Position numbers and translations under genes: made by a program. Below the pieces are notes generated by a model. The model ran no database searches. It was not told the origin of the DNA and was given only the letters and a program-made list of their open reading frames with translations. A DNA stretch of 64,000 bases from Bdellovibrio sp047344985. Lineage in GTDB: Bacteria; Bdellovibrionota; Bdellovibrionia; Bdellovibrionales; Bdellovibrionaceae. Shown piece by piece: positions 27,015-34,973 of this stretch (position 1 is its first letter; each line of letters opens with the position of its first letter). The DNA is taken from the NCBI RefSeq assembly GCF_047344985.1, contig NZ_CP178861.1:2542001-2606000 (forward strand), given 5' to 3'.

Positions 27015-27123
27015 TTTCTTGTCCTTTGACATTCGTGACAATGCCTTAACGTAGACATTTTTTCTTTAAGGTTTCCCCCAATAGGATGATAGTTAAACCT
27101 AGAGATGTTTTAGGGAGACGAAC

Positions 27124-29631
27124 GTGCGGATTCTCCATTATTTGTCAGGCATCCTTCTAATTTTAGCAATTGCCCTTCTGACGCATGTCACAGAAGGTAC
27201 TGTATACTATCTGCCGAATCCGGCGTCTTTGCTTGTTTTAGCCGTCATTTTTAATTGTTTCTATGGAGGCATCGGTCCAGGACTTTTCACAAGTGTCATG
27301 GCTTGGCTTTACCTCGCTTACTTTCTCTCTGATAACGGAACCTTTGACGATGAAAGCACTCGACGGTTAATTATGTGGATCGTGTCCTTTCCCGCGATTG
27401 CGACCGTCGCGGGTCTTCTTAAAAGACGGTCCGAGGCCCATTTTCTAAAAGAAATCGAAGAACGGAATTTACGCGAAAAACTTCTCCGCGAAAGTGAAGA
27501 GCGCACTCGAGCCATTATCAACTCTGCGCATGATTCTTTTATCGCTATTGATACAGACAGCCACATTCGGGAATGGAATCCTCAAGCAGAGAGAACTTTT
27601 GGGTGGACGCGTGAAGAAGTTTTGGGAAAGTCTATTGCGGAAGTTGTCATTCCTGAAAAATACCGAGAAGCGCATTACGAGGGACTGCGTCGTTATCTGG
27701 CGTCTGGCGAAGGACCTATTTTAAATAACCGCATCGAAGTGCCTGCCATACACAAAGACGGTCACGAAGTGATTGTGGAACTTACTGTCTATCCAATTCA
27801 GCAAAAAGACTTCGTGATATTTGGAGCTTTTCTTCACGACATCACGAAAAGAAAAAAAGCAGAGCAATTGAGTCTTATTCAGTATTCGGTGACCCGTATT
27901 TTAACTGACCGACATAATTTAGTAGAGGCCATCCCGCCATTCCTTAAAGCAGTAGGCTCAGGACTCAATTGGCCCGTCACTGAACTTTGGCTTGTTGACA
28001 AAGAGCGGAAATTTTTAAGCTGCGTAGGGATTTGGTCTTTATCTTCAGAGCTAGAGGAAAATTTTAAAGCGGCAAATGCTTCGGTTAAAGTTTCCCGTGA
28101 GGAAGGTATGGTCGGCACTGTCTCCACAATCACCACTTCTTTATGGATATCCGTCCCAGGACGCAATATGCCACGGGCAGAGTTTTTAAAACAAAATGGA
28201 ATTCAGACAATTTTGTATTGCCCGATTTACGAAGGTACGGAGCTTATTGGAACTTTGTTAGTGCATCATACAAGTGCATTGCCGTCTGAAGTGCAGGTTT
28301 TAGATCTTATGAATGATATCGGAAAACGACTAGGATTATTCGTTTTACGTCGTTGGGCTGAAAACAAACTCACTCAGCTTTCAAAAGATCTTGAAGTGAA
28401 AGTCCAAGAACGAACGGAAGAGTTGGAAAATCTTAACAAACAGCTTTCTCAAGAAGTGACCGAAAAACAGATATTGTATGAACAGGCACAAACTGCCAAT
28501 CGTTTAAAAGATGAATTTTTAGCGACGATTTCTCACGAACTGCGCACGCCGATGAATGTGATCTTGGGCCACAGTGAAATGCTTCATGATGAGGACTTAA
28601 CGGAAAATGAAAAACGAAAATCCATCGAAGCGATTTATCGGAACACCAAAGCTCAAATGCACATTGTGAGTGACATTCTGGATGTTTCTCGTTTTATCAC
28701 AGGTAAAGTGCAAATAAATATGGAAGTGGTTGATATGGCGGATATTATCTCTTTGTCAGTGGAATCTATTTTGCCTGCGGCGAGTGCCAAAAACATCGAG
28801 GTCATTGAAAATATAGGAACTGACATTGGACCTGTCGCAGGCGACCCTACTCGTTTGCAACAAGTTCTTTGGAATTTACTTTCTAATGCGGTGAAGTTCA
28901 CTCCTCGTCACGGAAAGATTTATGTTTCCTTAACAAAAGCCGAATCCAACGCGCAGATCACTGTACGGGACACTGGAAAAGGAATTGATCCCAGCTTTCT
29001 TCCATATGTGTTTGAACGCTTTCGTCAAGAAGATGCCACTACAACAAGGAAATATGGCGGTTTAGGATTGGGCCTTGCTATCACTCGCAGTATTGTTGAA
29101 GCCCATGGCGGAAATATCCAGGCGGCCAGCGAAGGAAAAGGCAAAGGGGCCACGTTTACGGTGATTTTACCAATGACGTCTTTAAAAAATCGTCCCACAC
29201 CCAAAGATGATCACGAAGTGTCTGCCGGGAAGACGCCTCTTAAAAACTTAAATATCTTAATTGTGGATGATCAAGCCGACGCGCAAATTTTGGTAGGCAC
29301 GCTTTTAAAGAAAGCCGGTGCGAAAATTTATACAGCGTCCTCCGTTGCTGAAGCCTTTAAGTCTTTAATCAAGAACCGTCCTGATGTTGTGATCACGGAT
29401 ATCGGCATGCCCGAGCAGGACGGTTATGATTTGATTCACATGATTCGCAAGCTTCCTCCTGAAATGGGAGGACGGACGATTGTCATTGCCCTAACGGCTT
29501 ACGCTCATGGCGAGGATCATGATCGGGCTCTGCAAGCAGGTTTTCAGGAACATCTTGCGAAACCTGTGGAAGGAAGACAGCTTGTGAAAACTATTTGCAA
29601 GCTTACGGGTCGTTATAAACCGACGCACTAA
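27124..29631 (+). CDS. Hybrid sensor histidine kinase (MASE/DUF4118-PAS-GAF-HK-REC)
   Basis: An 835-residue protein starting at GTG after GGGAGACG. Four helices (about 5-95) resemble the KdpD-type DUF4118 sensor. Then come a PAS domain (about 128-250), a GAF domain (about 262-400) and a coiled coil. The kinase core has H471 in ISHELRTPMN, N-box NLLSNAVKF, DTGKGI and GGLGLGLAIT. The C-terminal receiver has D759 in VVITDIGMPEQDG. The PAS residues show no evident haem His. It is a cytoplasmic-output hybrid kinase, and its partner response regulator is not adjacent. It converges with the truncated haemoglobin gene, overlapping by 4 nt. Confidence 0.93.
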   Translation: MRILHYLSGILLILAIALLTHVTEGTVYYLPNPASLLVLAVIFNCFYGGIGPGLFTSVMAWLYLAYFLSDNGTFDDESTRRLIMWIVSFPAIATVAGLLKRRSEAHFLKEIEERNLREKLLRESEERTRAIINSAHDSFIAIDTDSHIREWNPQAERTFGWTREEVLGKSIAEVVIPEKYREAHYEGLRRYLASGEGPILNNRIEVPAIHKDGHEVIVELTVYPIQQKDFVIFGAFLHDITKRKKAEQLSLIQYSVTRILTDRHNLVEAIPPFLKAVGSGLNWPVTELWLVDKERKFLSCVGIWSLSSELEENFKAANASVKVSREEGMVGTVSTITTSLWISVPGRNMPRAEFLKQNGIQTILYCPIYEGTELIGTLLVHHTSALPSEVQVLDLMNDIGKRLGLFVLRRWAENKLTQLSKDLEVKVQERTEELENLNKQLSQEVTEKQILYEQAQTANRLKDEFLATISHELRTPMNVILGHSEMLHDEDLTENEKRKSIEAIYRNTKAQMHIVSDILDVSRFITGKVQINMEVVDMADIISLSVESILPAASAKNIEVIENIGTDIGPVAGDPTRLQQVLWNLLSNAVKFTPRHGKIYVSLTKAESNAQITVRDTGKGIDPSFLPYVFERFRQEDATTTRKYGGLGLGLAITRSIVEAHGGNIQAASEGKGKGATFTVILPMTSLKNRPTPKDDHEVSAGKTPLKNLNILIVDDQADAQILVGTLLKKAGAKIYTASSVAEAFKSLIKNRPDVVITDIGMPEQDGYDLIHMIRKLPPEMGGRTIVIALTAYAHGEDHDRALQAGFQEHLAKPVEGRQLVKTICKLTGRYKPTH

Positions 29632-30023
29632 GCTTCTTCCTGATTGCGCATATGATCGGCAAGTCTTAAAAGAGAATGCAAAAGTTCTGATCTAAGTGGC
29701 TCTGCGATTTTTAAATCGTCAAAAGCTTGAACCATGCAAATCATCCACTGATCGCGTTCGGATTTTCTGATTTCAAAGGGCATGTGCCTCGCACGCAGTC
29801 TTGGATGACCGTAGCGTTGTTCAAAAAGCCCCGGGCCGCCAAGCCAGCCTGATAAGAACATAAAAAGTTTTTCTTCAGAGCCTCTTAAGTTTTCGGGATG
29901 CATATCGCGCAGAGGTTTTACCTCTGGCAAGGTGTCCATGATTTCGTAAAAACGTTTTGTGAGATTTCTTAAGACCGGTTCCCCGCCAAGAAGTTCGTAG
30001 GGCGTTTGTTGTTTTTGATCCAC
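29628..30023 (-). CDS. Group II truncated haemoglobin
   Basis: A 131-residue globin. It carries TPYELLGGEPVLRNLTKRFY near 7, HPENLRG, FMFLSGWLGGPGLFEQRYGH near 54-73, HPRLRARHMPFEI with the proximal His, and DQWMICMVQAF with the group II Trp. Truncated haemoglobins of this type bind oxygen and nitric oxide. It follows directly on the membrane-protein gene at 30024. A respiratory or NO-detoxifying role fits the cbb3 genes elsewhere in the window but is not proven. Confidence 0.92.
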   Translation of the reverse strand: MDQKQQTPYELLGGEPVLRNLTKRFYEIMDTLPEVKPLRDMHPENLRGSEEKLFMFLSGWLGGPGLFEQRYGHPRLRARHMPFEIRKSERDQWMICMVQAFDDLKIAEPLRSELLHSLLRLADHMRNQEEA

Positions 30024-30476
30024 TTAGTGTTTCTCTTCCAAATAACTAAAGTAAGCTTTGCAATAATCTGTTTCGGATTGCACACGGTTAAAGCGCACAG
30101 ACTTATCCATCTTGCGAGCGCTGCAACGACTGAGAGCCGGCCAGATCAATCCCGTCGGACGAGCTTTGATAACGTCAGCCAATTCTTGCTTGCAATCCCC
30201 GATAGCTTTATCCCAGATTGTTTTGCATAAGTCAGGTTCAAGTTTGTAGCAGGCGCCTTGCGGCGATCGTGAACCACAGGGTTCTTTGGCGAGATCCTCT
30301 TCAATCATCTTTGGAGTCACCACCGCTGTCATAATGTAGATGAGAAAGATAATGACCGCTCCCGTTCCGATCCCCATGTCCCAATAAAGCGGACTGCGCG
30401 TTAAGCGCCAGATCGGACGAACGATGATAAAAAGAAGGCCTACCACTAGAACCACACTGGATATAACTGTGCCTAC
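30024..30476 (-). CDS. Small membrane protein with cysteine-rich tail
   Basis: About 150 residues if started at the ATG 30476; a TTG at 30518 would add 14. Two helices (VISSVVLVVGLLFIIV and GTGAVIIFLIYIMTAVV) are followed by a soluble tail with about six cysteines. A TATAAT lies 6 nt before the ATG, which would make the transcript nearly leaderless. The protein is not recognised. It shares an operon with the truncated haemoglobin, so a redox role is possible but speculative. Confidence 0.65.
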   Translation of the reverse strand, partial: VGTVISSVVLVVGLLFIIVRPIWRLTRSPLYWDMGIGTGAVIIFLIYIMTAVVTPKMIEEDLAKEPCGSRSPQGACYKLEPDLCKTIWDKAIGDCKQELADVIKARPTGLIWPALSRCSARKMDKSVRFNRVQSETDYCKAYFSYLEEKH

Positions 30477-30632
30477 CATAAGCTTATTATAAAATGTCTG
30501 TTTGCAATTGAAAGACAAATATTAGGGGTCGGTAGGATCGAGGCGTCGGGGTGTCAATTAGTTTTACTTTTTATTCAACTTTCTTGGGTCTAAGGTTAAA
30601 GTTTATCCATGTTTTCGGAGGAGGTTTCGCCC

Positions 30633-31184
30633 GTGTTTTCCAAGAATCTTAAAAGCGGTTACGTGATTAAAGAGGTTTCTCAAGAAGAACTTTGGAAAGC
30701 CTTGGATGAACATTTCGAGCAAGCCTTTAGTAACCGCACCGACGCAAAACCTCAGTGGACGATTGATGATTCTTCAAAGGCGAAAATCAAAGAGCGTCAG
30801 CAGAGCATGGTTCGTTACCAGCTTCGTTTTGTGGTTTACTCTGGAAATGAAGTCGTTGGGTGGCACTATGGATATTCGACGGATGCTGAAACGTACTATA
30901 TGCAAAACTCGGCTGTGCTTTTGAAGTATCGCAATCAAGGTGTCTATGCTGAACTTTTGACGGCGGTTTTAGAAAAGCTCCACGCCGATGGATTTCAAGT
31001 TATTACCAGCACTCACCATCCGAACAATGCAGCGGTTCTTATTCCGAAATTGAAAAAAGGTTTTGTGATTAGCTCGATGCTTCTGCATGAGCGTTTTCGT
31101 TTATTGGTGGAGCTTAAATATTTCTTTGATTCGGAACGCCGTAAGGCTTTCGACAAACAGATGGGATTAGAGCTTACCCCTTAA
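30633..31184 (+). CDS. GNAT-family N-acetyltransferase
   Basis: About 183 residues. The GTG at 30633 is preferred to an ATG at 30609 because GGAGGAGG lies 8 nt before it. LLKYRNQGVYAELLTAVLEK near 102-121 is the acetyl-CoA-binding RxxGxx loop and helix, and ITSTHHPNNAAVLIPKLKKG follows as the typical fourth helix. Substrate unknown. It converges with the DUF6404-like gene, overlapping by 11 nt. Confidence 0.75.
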   Translation: MFSKNLKSGYVIKEVSQEELWKALDEHFEQAFSNRTDAKPQWTIDDSSKAKIKERQQSMVRYQLRFVVYSGNEVVGWHYGYSTDAETYYMQNSAVLLKYRNQGVYAELLTAVLEKLHADGFQVITSTHHPNNAAVLIPKLKKGFVISSMLLHERFRLLVELKYFFDSERRKAFDKQMGLELTP

Positions 31185-31533
31185 ACTCTTCCCATGTTGT
31201 CAGACCGTATTTCTTTCTTTGGCTTTTGTAGTAGATCGCCATAGAGATTCCGAAGAGTGTTCCTGCGAAAACTGCAGCGGCTATTTGCATCGTAACTGGC
31301 ATATTGTGACGACGCCAAGAAACAAAGTGCATGGCAAGTCCCCACCCGACTGCGAAGTTGATGCCTAAGGATAAAGCGATTTGCCACATCTTGCAGAAAA
31401 TGATCGGCGGAACGTTTTGTCCCATGCTGATGAACATCACTGTCGGTGTTGTGGTATAAGCTCGGGGCATTTTCTTTTCTTGCGCATAGGCTTTAAAGAT
31501 CGTGACTTTTTGTTCATGCGTGAGTGGTGACAT
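31174..31533 (-). CDS. DUF6404-like membrane protein
   Basis: A 119-residue protein with an N-terminal charged helix, the VPPIIFCKMWQ segment, and two membrane helices (LGINFAVGWGLAMHF and IAAAVFAGTLFGISMAIYY). The layout resembles the uncharacterised DUF6404 family. It lies 8 nt after the MazG-like gene and is likely cotranscribed with it. Function unknown. Confidence 0.7.
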   Translation of the reverse strand: MSPLTHEQKVTIFKAYAQEKKMPRAYTTTPTVMFISMGQNVPPIIFCKMWQIALSLGINFAVGWGLAMHFVSWRRHNMPVTMQIAAAVFAGTLFGISMAIYYKSQRKKYGLTTWEEFKG

Positions 31534-31541
31534 GATTTTTC

Positions 31542-31892
31542 CTACTCGTTGTACTTTCTGTTAGAGCCTTTGGCCTTTTCCACCGGATACTTTTCAGCGT
31601 TCTTCTGCATTTTATTTTGCAACGCCTCAGCAAGATCAATGGAGTTCATCTGCGCAAATCTTAGAACAAAGAAAAAGACATCAGCAAGCTCTTCAGAAAC
31701 TTTTTGCCGGAACTCCGCCGTTTTCATCTTTTCCTGAACTTCAGCATCGGATTTAAAACGGAAAAGTTCGAGCAACTCGTTGGCCTCAGTGGACATGCCG
31801 ATGGCAAGATCTTTCGGTGGGTGGAACTGGTCCCAATCGCGGGCTTCGCAGAAGGATTTGATGAGCGCTGTGAGGGTTTGCATATCTGTCAT
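31542..31892 (-). CDS. MazG-like nucleotide pyrophosphohydrolase
   Basis: A 116-residue all-alpha NTP pyrophosphatase. STEANELLELFRFKSD near 34 carries the first EExxE-type metal ligands and SEELADVFFFVLRFAQ near 66 carries the ExxD pair. Small, single-domain members such as RS21-C6/dCTP pyrophosphatase hydrolyse non-canonical or excess dNTPs. Upstream lie a palindrome and a 33-codon ORF on the same strand. Confidence 0.88.
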   Translation of the reverse strand: MTDMQTLTALIKSFCEARDWDQFHPPKDLAIGMSTEANELLELFRFKSDAEVQEKMKTAEFRQKVSEELADVFFFVLRFAQMNSIDLAEALQNKMQKNAEKYPVEKAKGSNRKYNE

Positions 31893-31938
31893 GAGTTGAG
31901 GATATGCTTTTTTTCTGAATTCTACAAGGTCACCTCGT

Positions 31939-31955
31939 CGAGGCTTAAAGCCTCG
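31939..31955. repeat. 17-bp near-perfect palindrome
   Basis: Arms CGAGGCTT and AAGCCTCG around a single A. It is located between the 33-codon ORF and the MazG-like gene. It lacks a T-run, so it may be an operator or a transcript hairpin rather than a terminator. Confidence 0.5.
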
Positions 31956-31963
31956 GAGGTTCG

Positions 31964-32065
31964 TTATTCCAAATGAGATAAGCAGGAAATAACTGTTGAG
32001 TTTTCAAGATCGTTCAGTGAGTTACCGAAGATTTTTTCTTTTAGAGATGAAATCAGTTTCATCAT
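31964..32065 (-). CDS. 33-residue small ORF
   Basis: Begins MMKLISSLKEKIFGNSLNDL and ends CLSHLE. An ideal AGGAGG lies 7 nt before the first ATG. The peptide is amphipathic rather than strongly hydrophobic. A long inverted repeat sits directly upstream of the ribosome site. The 315-nt stretch 31893-32207 contains only this ORF, that hairpin and a palindrome. Whether the peptide is made is not known. Confidence 0.4.
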   Translation of the reverse strand: MMKLISSLKEKIFGNSLNDLENSTVISCLSHLE

Positions 32066-32077
32066 GGAAGCCTCCTT

Positions 32078-32115
32078 TTTTTGTTATTGCTTCATACGGA
32101 GTATAATAACAAAAA
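32078..32115. repeat. Inverted repeat abutting the small-ORF ribosome site
   Basis: Perfect 11-bp arms TTTTTGTTATT (32078-32088) and AATAACAAAAA (32105-32115), with an inner ATAC-GGA-GTAT stem. On the minus strand it runs straight into AGGAGG, so folding could occlude initiation. It also contains a TATTAT/TATACT-like -10 region, so an operator role is equally possible. Confidence 0.6.
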
Positions 32116-32207
32116 GTTGAGGAGTTTAATTCCCTCATTCAGCAAATTCGAATATGCGCAAAATGCATGAATAACTGTCTAATTATTCGTCACTGCTGTA
32201 GAAAAGG

Positions 32208-33338
32208 CTAGTTCATAGACTGTAAATAGCTTGCAACGGCCGCTGTTTCGTTAACAACACGCTGGGAAATCGCTGGCCACGCCATAAAGTAGCCGAAGGC
32301 TCTTAGCTGATTTGTTCTTAAAGGGCCTTTGCTGGTATTTTCTAGATTCCACGAGCTTTGATAAGCGATATTTTTAAATTCGTTTTTCCAGTCCCATTGT
32401 TTGAAGTTCAACTCTCCCCATTGATGAGCCGTATTCGCTAAATGGCAACTCGCGCAGTCCAGTGTTCCTGGATTGTGCTTTTCTGGGTTTTCGTATTCTT
32501 GGACTTTTCCCATCAAAGTTTTGATTTGCGCTTCTGTGAACTTTTTCTTTGTCGTTGAAGAATCAGAAACAAGTTTTGCAAATTCAAGATCAGCTTCTGG
32601 AGGTGGCATCATTCCACCCGTGAAGCTTTGGAATTGCGACGAGCTTTGAATGACTCCTTGAGTTCTTCCTTTAATTCTTGGAATGGTCATTGGTTTTGGT
32701 TGGCCGTTTTCGATATCAAAACCTGAAAAAATCCAAAGCTGTTCGCCTGACATAACGTTCATAGCTGTCATGCGGATAAGATTTTTCTCTCCACAGTAAT
32801 TTAGGATTAAAGCTCTTAGATATTTCCAGTAAGGACCTTTAAGTCCTTCGGCTTTCATTTGTGGATGGATTTGTAGTGCATCTGTTGATAAGCCTGAAGA
32901 AAGTTTCTGCCAGTCTTTCCAAAGTTGATTGAATGTCTCTTCATCGAACTCGTAAAAGCTATGCACGGCTGCATCGCGAGTGTCTGCCGCTTGATCTGCG
33001 TGGAATACTGGTTGCCAGATCAGACGAATTTGATGGCGACACTCAAGCGGCCCCTCACCTTCTGTGAAACAAGGATCAATGCGGATGCCGACAACTTTTA
33101 AAGAGTTTCTCCATGTAATGTGATTTGGAACTTCAGGAACAAGTTGCACGATTTCTTGATAAGTCTTTTTTGCAAGCAATGCCCCTTGAGGTCCTTTGTC
33201 TTCAGGACTTAACATCAAGGACATTTCTTTTTCTTTGGGAAGAGGAAGAAGAATCGTGAGGTCGTTCAAACTCATTGCTTGGACCTGAGAAACAGATAAA
33301 ACAATACCTAGAAAAAGACAGAATAACTTTGCTCTCAT
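32208..33338 (-). CDS. Secreted protein with one haem c motif
   Basis: A 376-residue protein with signal peptide MRAKLFCLFLGIVLSVSQVQA. One CASCH motif spans 295-299 (CASCHLANTAHQWGEL), a likely c-type haem site in the C-terminal quarter. The other 290 residues do not resemble a known cytochrome. Paired cysteines near 90/100 may form a disulphide. It may be a periplasmic electron carrier or haem-bearing sensor. The gene stands alone. Confidence 0.75.
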   Translation of the reverse strand: MRAKLFCLFLGIVLSVSQVQAMSLNDLTILLPLPKEKEMSLMLSPEDKGPQGALLAKKTYQEIVQLVPEVPNHITWRNSLKVVGIRIDPCFTEGEGPLECRHQIRLIWQPVFHADQAADTRDAAVHSFYEFDEETFNQLWKDWQKLSSGLSTDALQIHPQMKAEGLKGPYWKYLRALILNYCGEKNLIRMTAMNVMSGEQLWIFSGFDIENGQPKPMTIPRIKGRTQGVIQSSSQFQSFTGGMMPPPEADLEFAKLVSDSSTTKKKFTEAQIKTLMGKVQEYENPEKHNPGTLDCASCHLANTAHQWGELNFKQWDWKNEFKNIAYQSSWNLENTSKGPLRTNQLRAFGYFMAWPAISQRVVNETAAVASYLQSMN

Positions 33339-33424
33339 GACCCGAGCTTTTTCCAGAATCGGGCCGGTAATTCAACAAGCAAATTTAAATGAAAAGGAAT
33401 TGAGCCTATAAGGCGCAACGCATC

Positions 33425-33613
33425 CTAGTCTTCTGACTTTTTCGGGAAGAGGTCTTCGACTTTCACATTGTTTTTACGACGAACACGGGGTTCTTTGCGT
33501 TCTTCTTCGTAGAACTCCCCCTGCAGTCGGCGCATGGGCATTTGATCTAGTTCTTTGATGAGACCATAAATTGCAATAAACCGCTTTTTTGTTTTTATAA
33601 AAAAATGTTTCAA
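33425..33613 (-). CDS. Small basic protein
   Basis: A 62-residue, Lys/Arg/Glu-rich protein starting at TTG 33613, with GGAG 7 nt upstream. It starts MKHFFIKTKKRFIAIYGLIK and ends KVEDLFPKKSED. Not recognised. The GGAG site and the absence of competing frames support it modestly. It borders an AT-rich, gene-free 184 nt that begins the defence island. Confidence 0.45.
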   Translation of the reverse strand: MKHFFIKTKKRFIAIYGLIKELDQMPMRRLQGEFYEEERKEPRVRRKNNVKVEDLFPKKSED

Positions 33614-33797
33614 TTGTAAGCTCCACGAATTAAGAGCTCTTAGTTTAACGCAGGAATATCGATTTATTTCATAATATTGAAGATAGAAAATTTTCTAGAC
33701 ATTTATATTGATTCTATAAAACAAAAATAAAACATTTATCATTTTTTGATTGATGTCGTTTTTCATATATAAAAATTCTTATCTGTCTAGTTAACTT

Positions 33798-34970
33798 TTA
33801 TTTATTTATTTTTTTCTTTGCTTCGACTTGATCTCCGGTCGCTGTTGAAGCTGATGCGACAGCAGGTGCCGCATTTCTTGGATGAAATGGCCATAAGTCA
33901 TTTGCCCATTTTTTAATGTCCAAATCAGGTAATCCGAGGCGACCGAAGTCCTTCGCAATCAAACTTGAGATATTCTCCCTAAACGGCGAATCAATTGAAG
34001 CAACCCTTGAATACTTCCCATCAACTGACTCACCGAGTGTAATTTGATCCCAAGAAAGTAAGCTCAATTTTTTTAAATCAACCAAGAAGCCAGGCAAATC
34101 TGGATCATGCAACCTAGGCAACAGAATTCGTCCGCCCTCAGGCTCCTTTTGACGGTGGCTACCAATTCTATCTGCCAATTTATCAACATTCGGAGCATCT
34201 TTGAATTCGGGTTTACCAGTTAATAAATCTGGAACTGTATCGAGCTTGGCAACCAAAACGTTTTCAATTTTAGGGCTACGACCGCTTTCTTTTACAAGAT
34301 CACACGAAGGCGATAAAACAAGAACATAAGATAAAGTGGTCTTATTCAATAGTATATCACCAGTTAATAAACTCGTATCGGGTATAGGTGGATATAAATA
34401 TATCTCCCATGGACTCAAGTAATTTTCGCTCAAATGAACAGTAAAATCGAGAGATGCCGCAAAACGCCGCATAAACAGCCGCGCTCTTTCTTCGTTTTTT
34501 AAGGTCACTTCGGAAAGCTTTGGATACCAATCCATCAAAAGCTTATAGTTAATGTCTTTAAATATTCTCTTTGCGTCTTCCAAAAATCCAATTTTTTGTT
34601 CGACTTCCTTCAATTTAGCCAAGAGCGAGAGGTCCGACCCAGCGCCTTTTTGAACATATTCAACAAGCGGATGCCTCATTATTCTTTCGTCTATGTCTGA
34701 CTTGTCTAAAGATGTATATACAATAACCGGACAGATCTCATTCTTAAAAATATAATCAAGAATTGTGTTGCCGTCACGCTCATTAGTATTCTGATTTTTT
34801 ATATCAACAATCAAAATTGAAAATTTAAGCCTGTCGAGATTGAGTTTCGCACGCTCAAAATCATTTGAATCATGAATTACAAAATTTTGATCCTCATTGC
34901 AGTCTTTCAAAGTTGCTTTAAAAGTATCAACTATATTCTCGACTTCATCTTCTATCCAAAAAATATTCAC
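33798..34970 (-). CDS. Receiver-domain protein with unfamiliar output region
   Basis: A 390-residue protein. Residues 1-120 form a response-regulator receiver: acidic E7/D8, phosphoacceptor D56 in SILIVDIKNQN, T86 in VIVYTSLDK and K108 in YVQKGAG. After a helical linker (about 120-170) comes an unknown domain with VLVLSPSCDLVKESGRSP near 216-233 and ILLPRLHDPDLPGFLVDLKK near 280-300. No DNA-binding, cyclase or nuclease motif is seen. The tail is Ala/Lys-rich. Its start lies 3 nt after the dual-GHKL gene stop, so it is that protein's probable partner. Confidence 0.85.
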   Translation of the reverse strand: MNIFWIEDEVENIVDTFKATLKDCNEDQNFVIHDSNDFERAKLNLDRLKFSILIVDIKNQNTNERDGNTILDYIFKNEICPVIVYTSLDKSDIDERIMRHPLVEYVQKGAGSDLSLLAKLKEVEQKIGFLEDAKRIFKDINYKLLMDWYPKLSEVTLKNEERARLFMRRFAASLDFTVHLSENYLSPWEIYLYPPIPDTSLLTGDILLNKTTLSYVLVLSPSCDLVKESGRSPKIENVLVAKLDTVPDLLTGKPEFKDAPNVDKLADRIGSHRQKEPEGGRILLPRLHDPDLPGFLVDLKKLSLLSWDQITLGESVDGKYSRVASIDSPFRENISSLIAKDFGRLGLPDLDIKKWANDLWPFHPRNAAPAVASASTATGDQVEAKKKINK

Positions 34971-34973
34971 GCG

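Noticed and set aside
27044..27071. CCTTAA...TTAAGG as a terminator after the glutaminase gene
   Set aside because: The 6-bp stem with a 16-nt loop is too weak to support termination.
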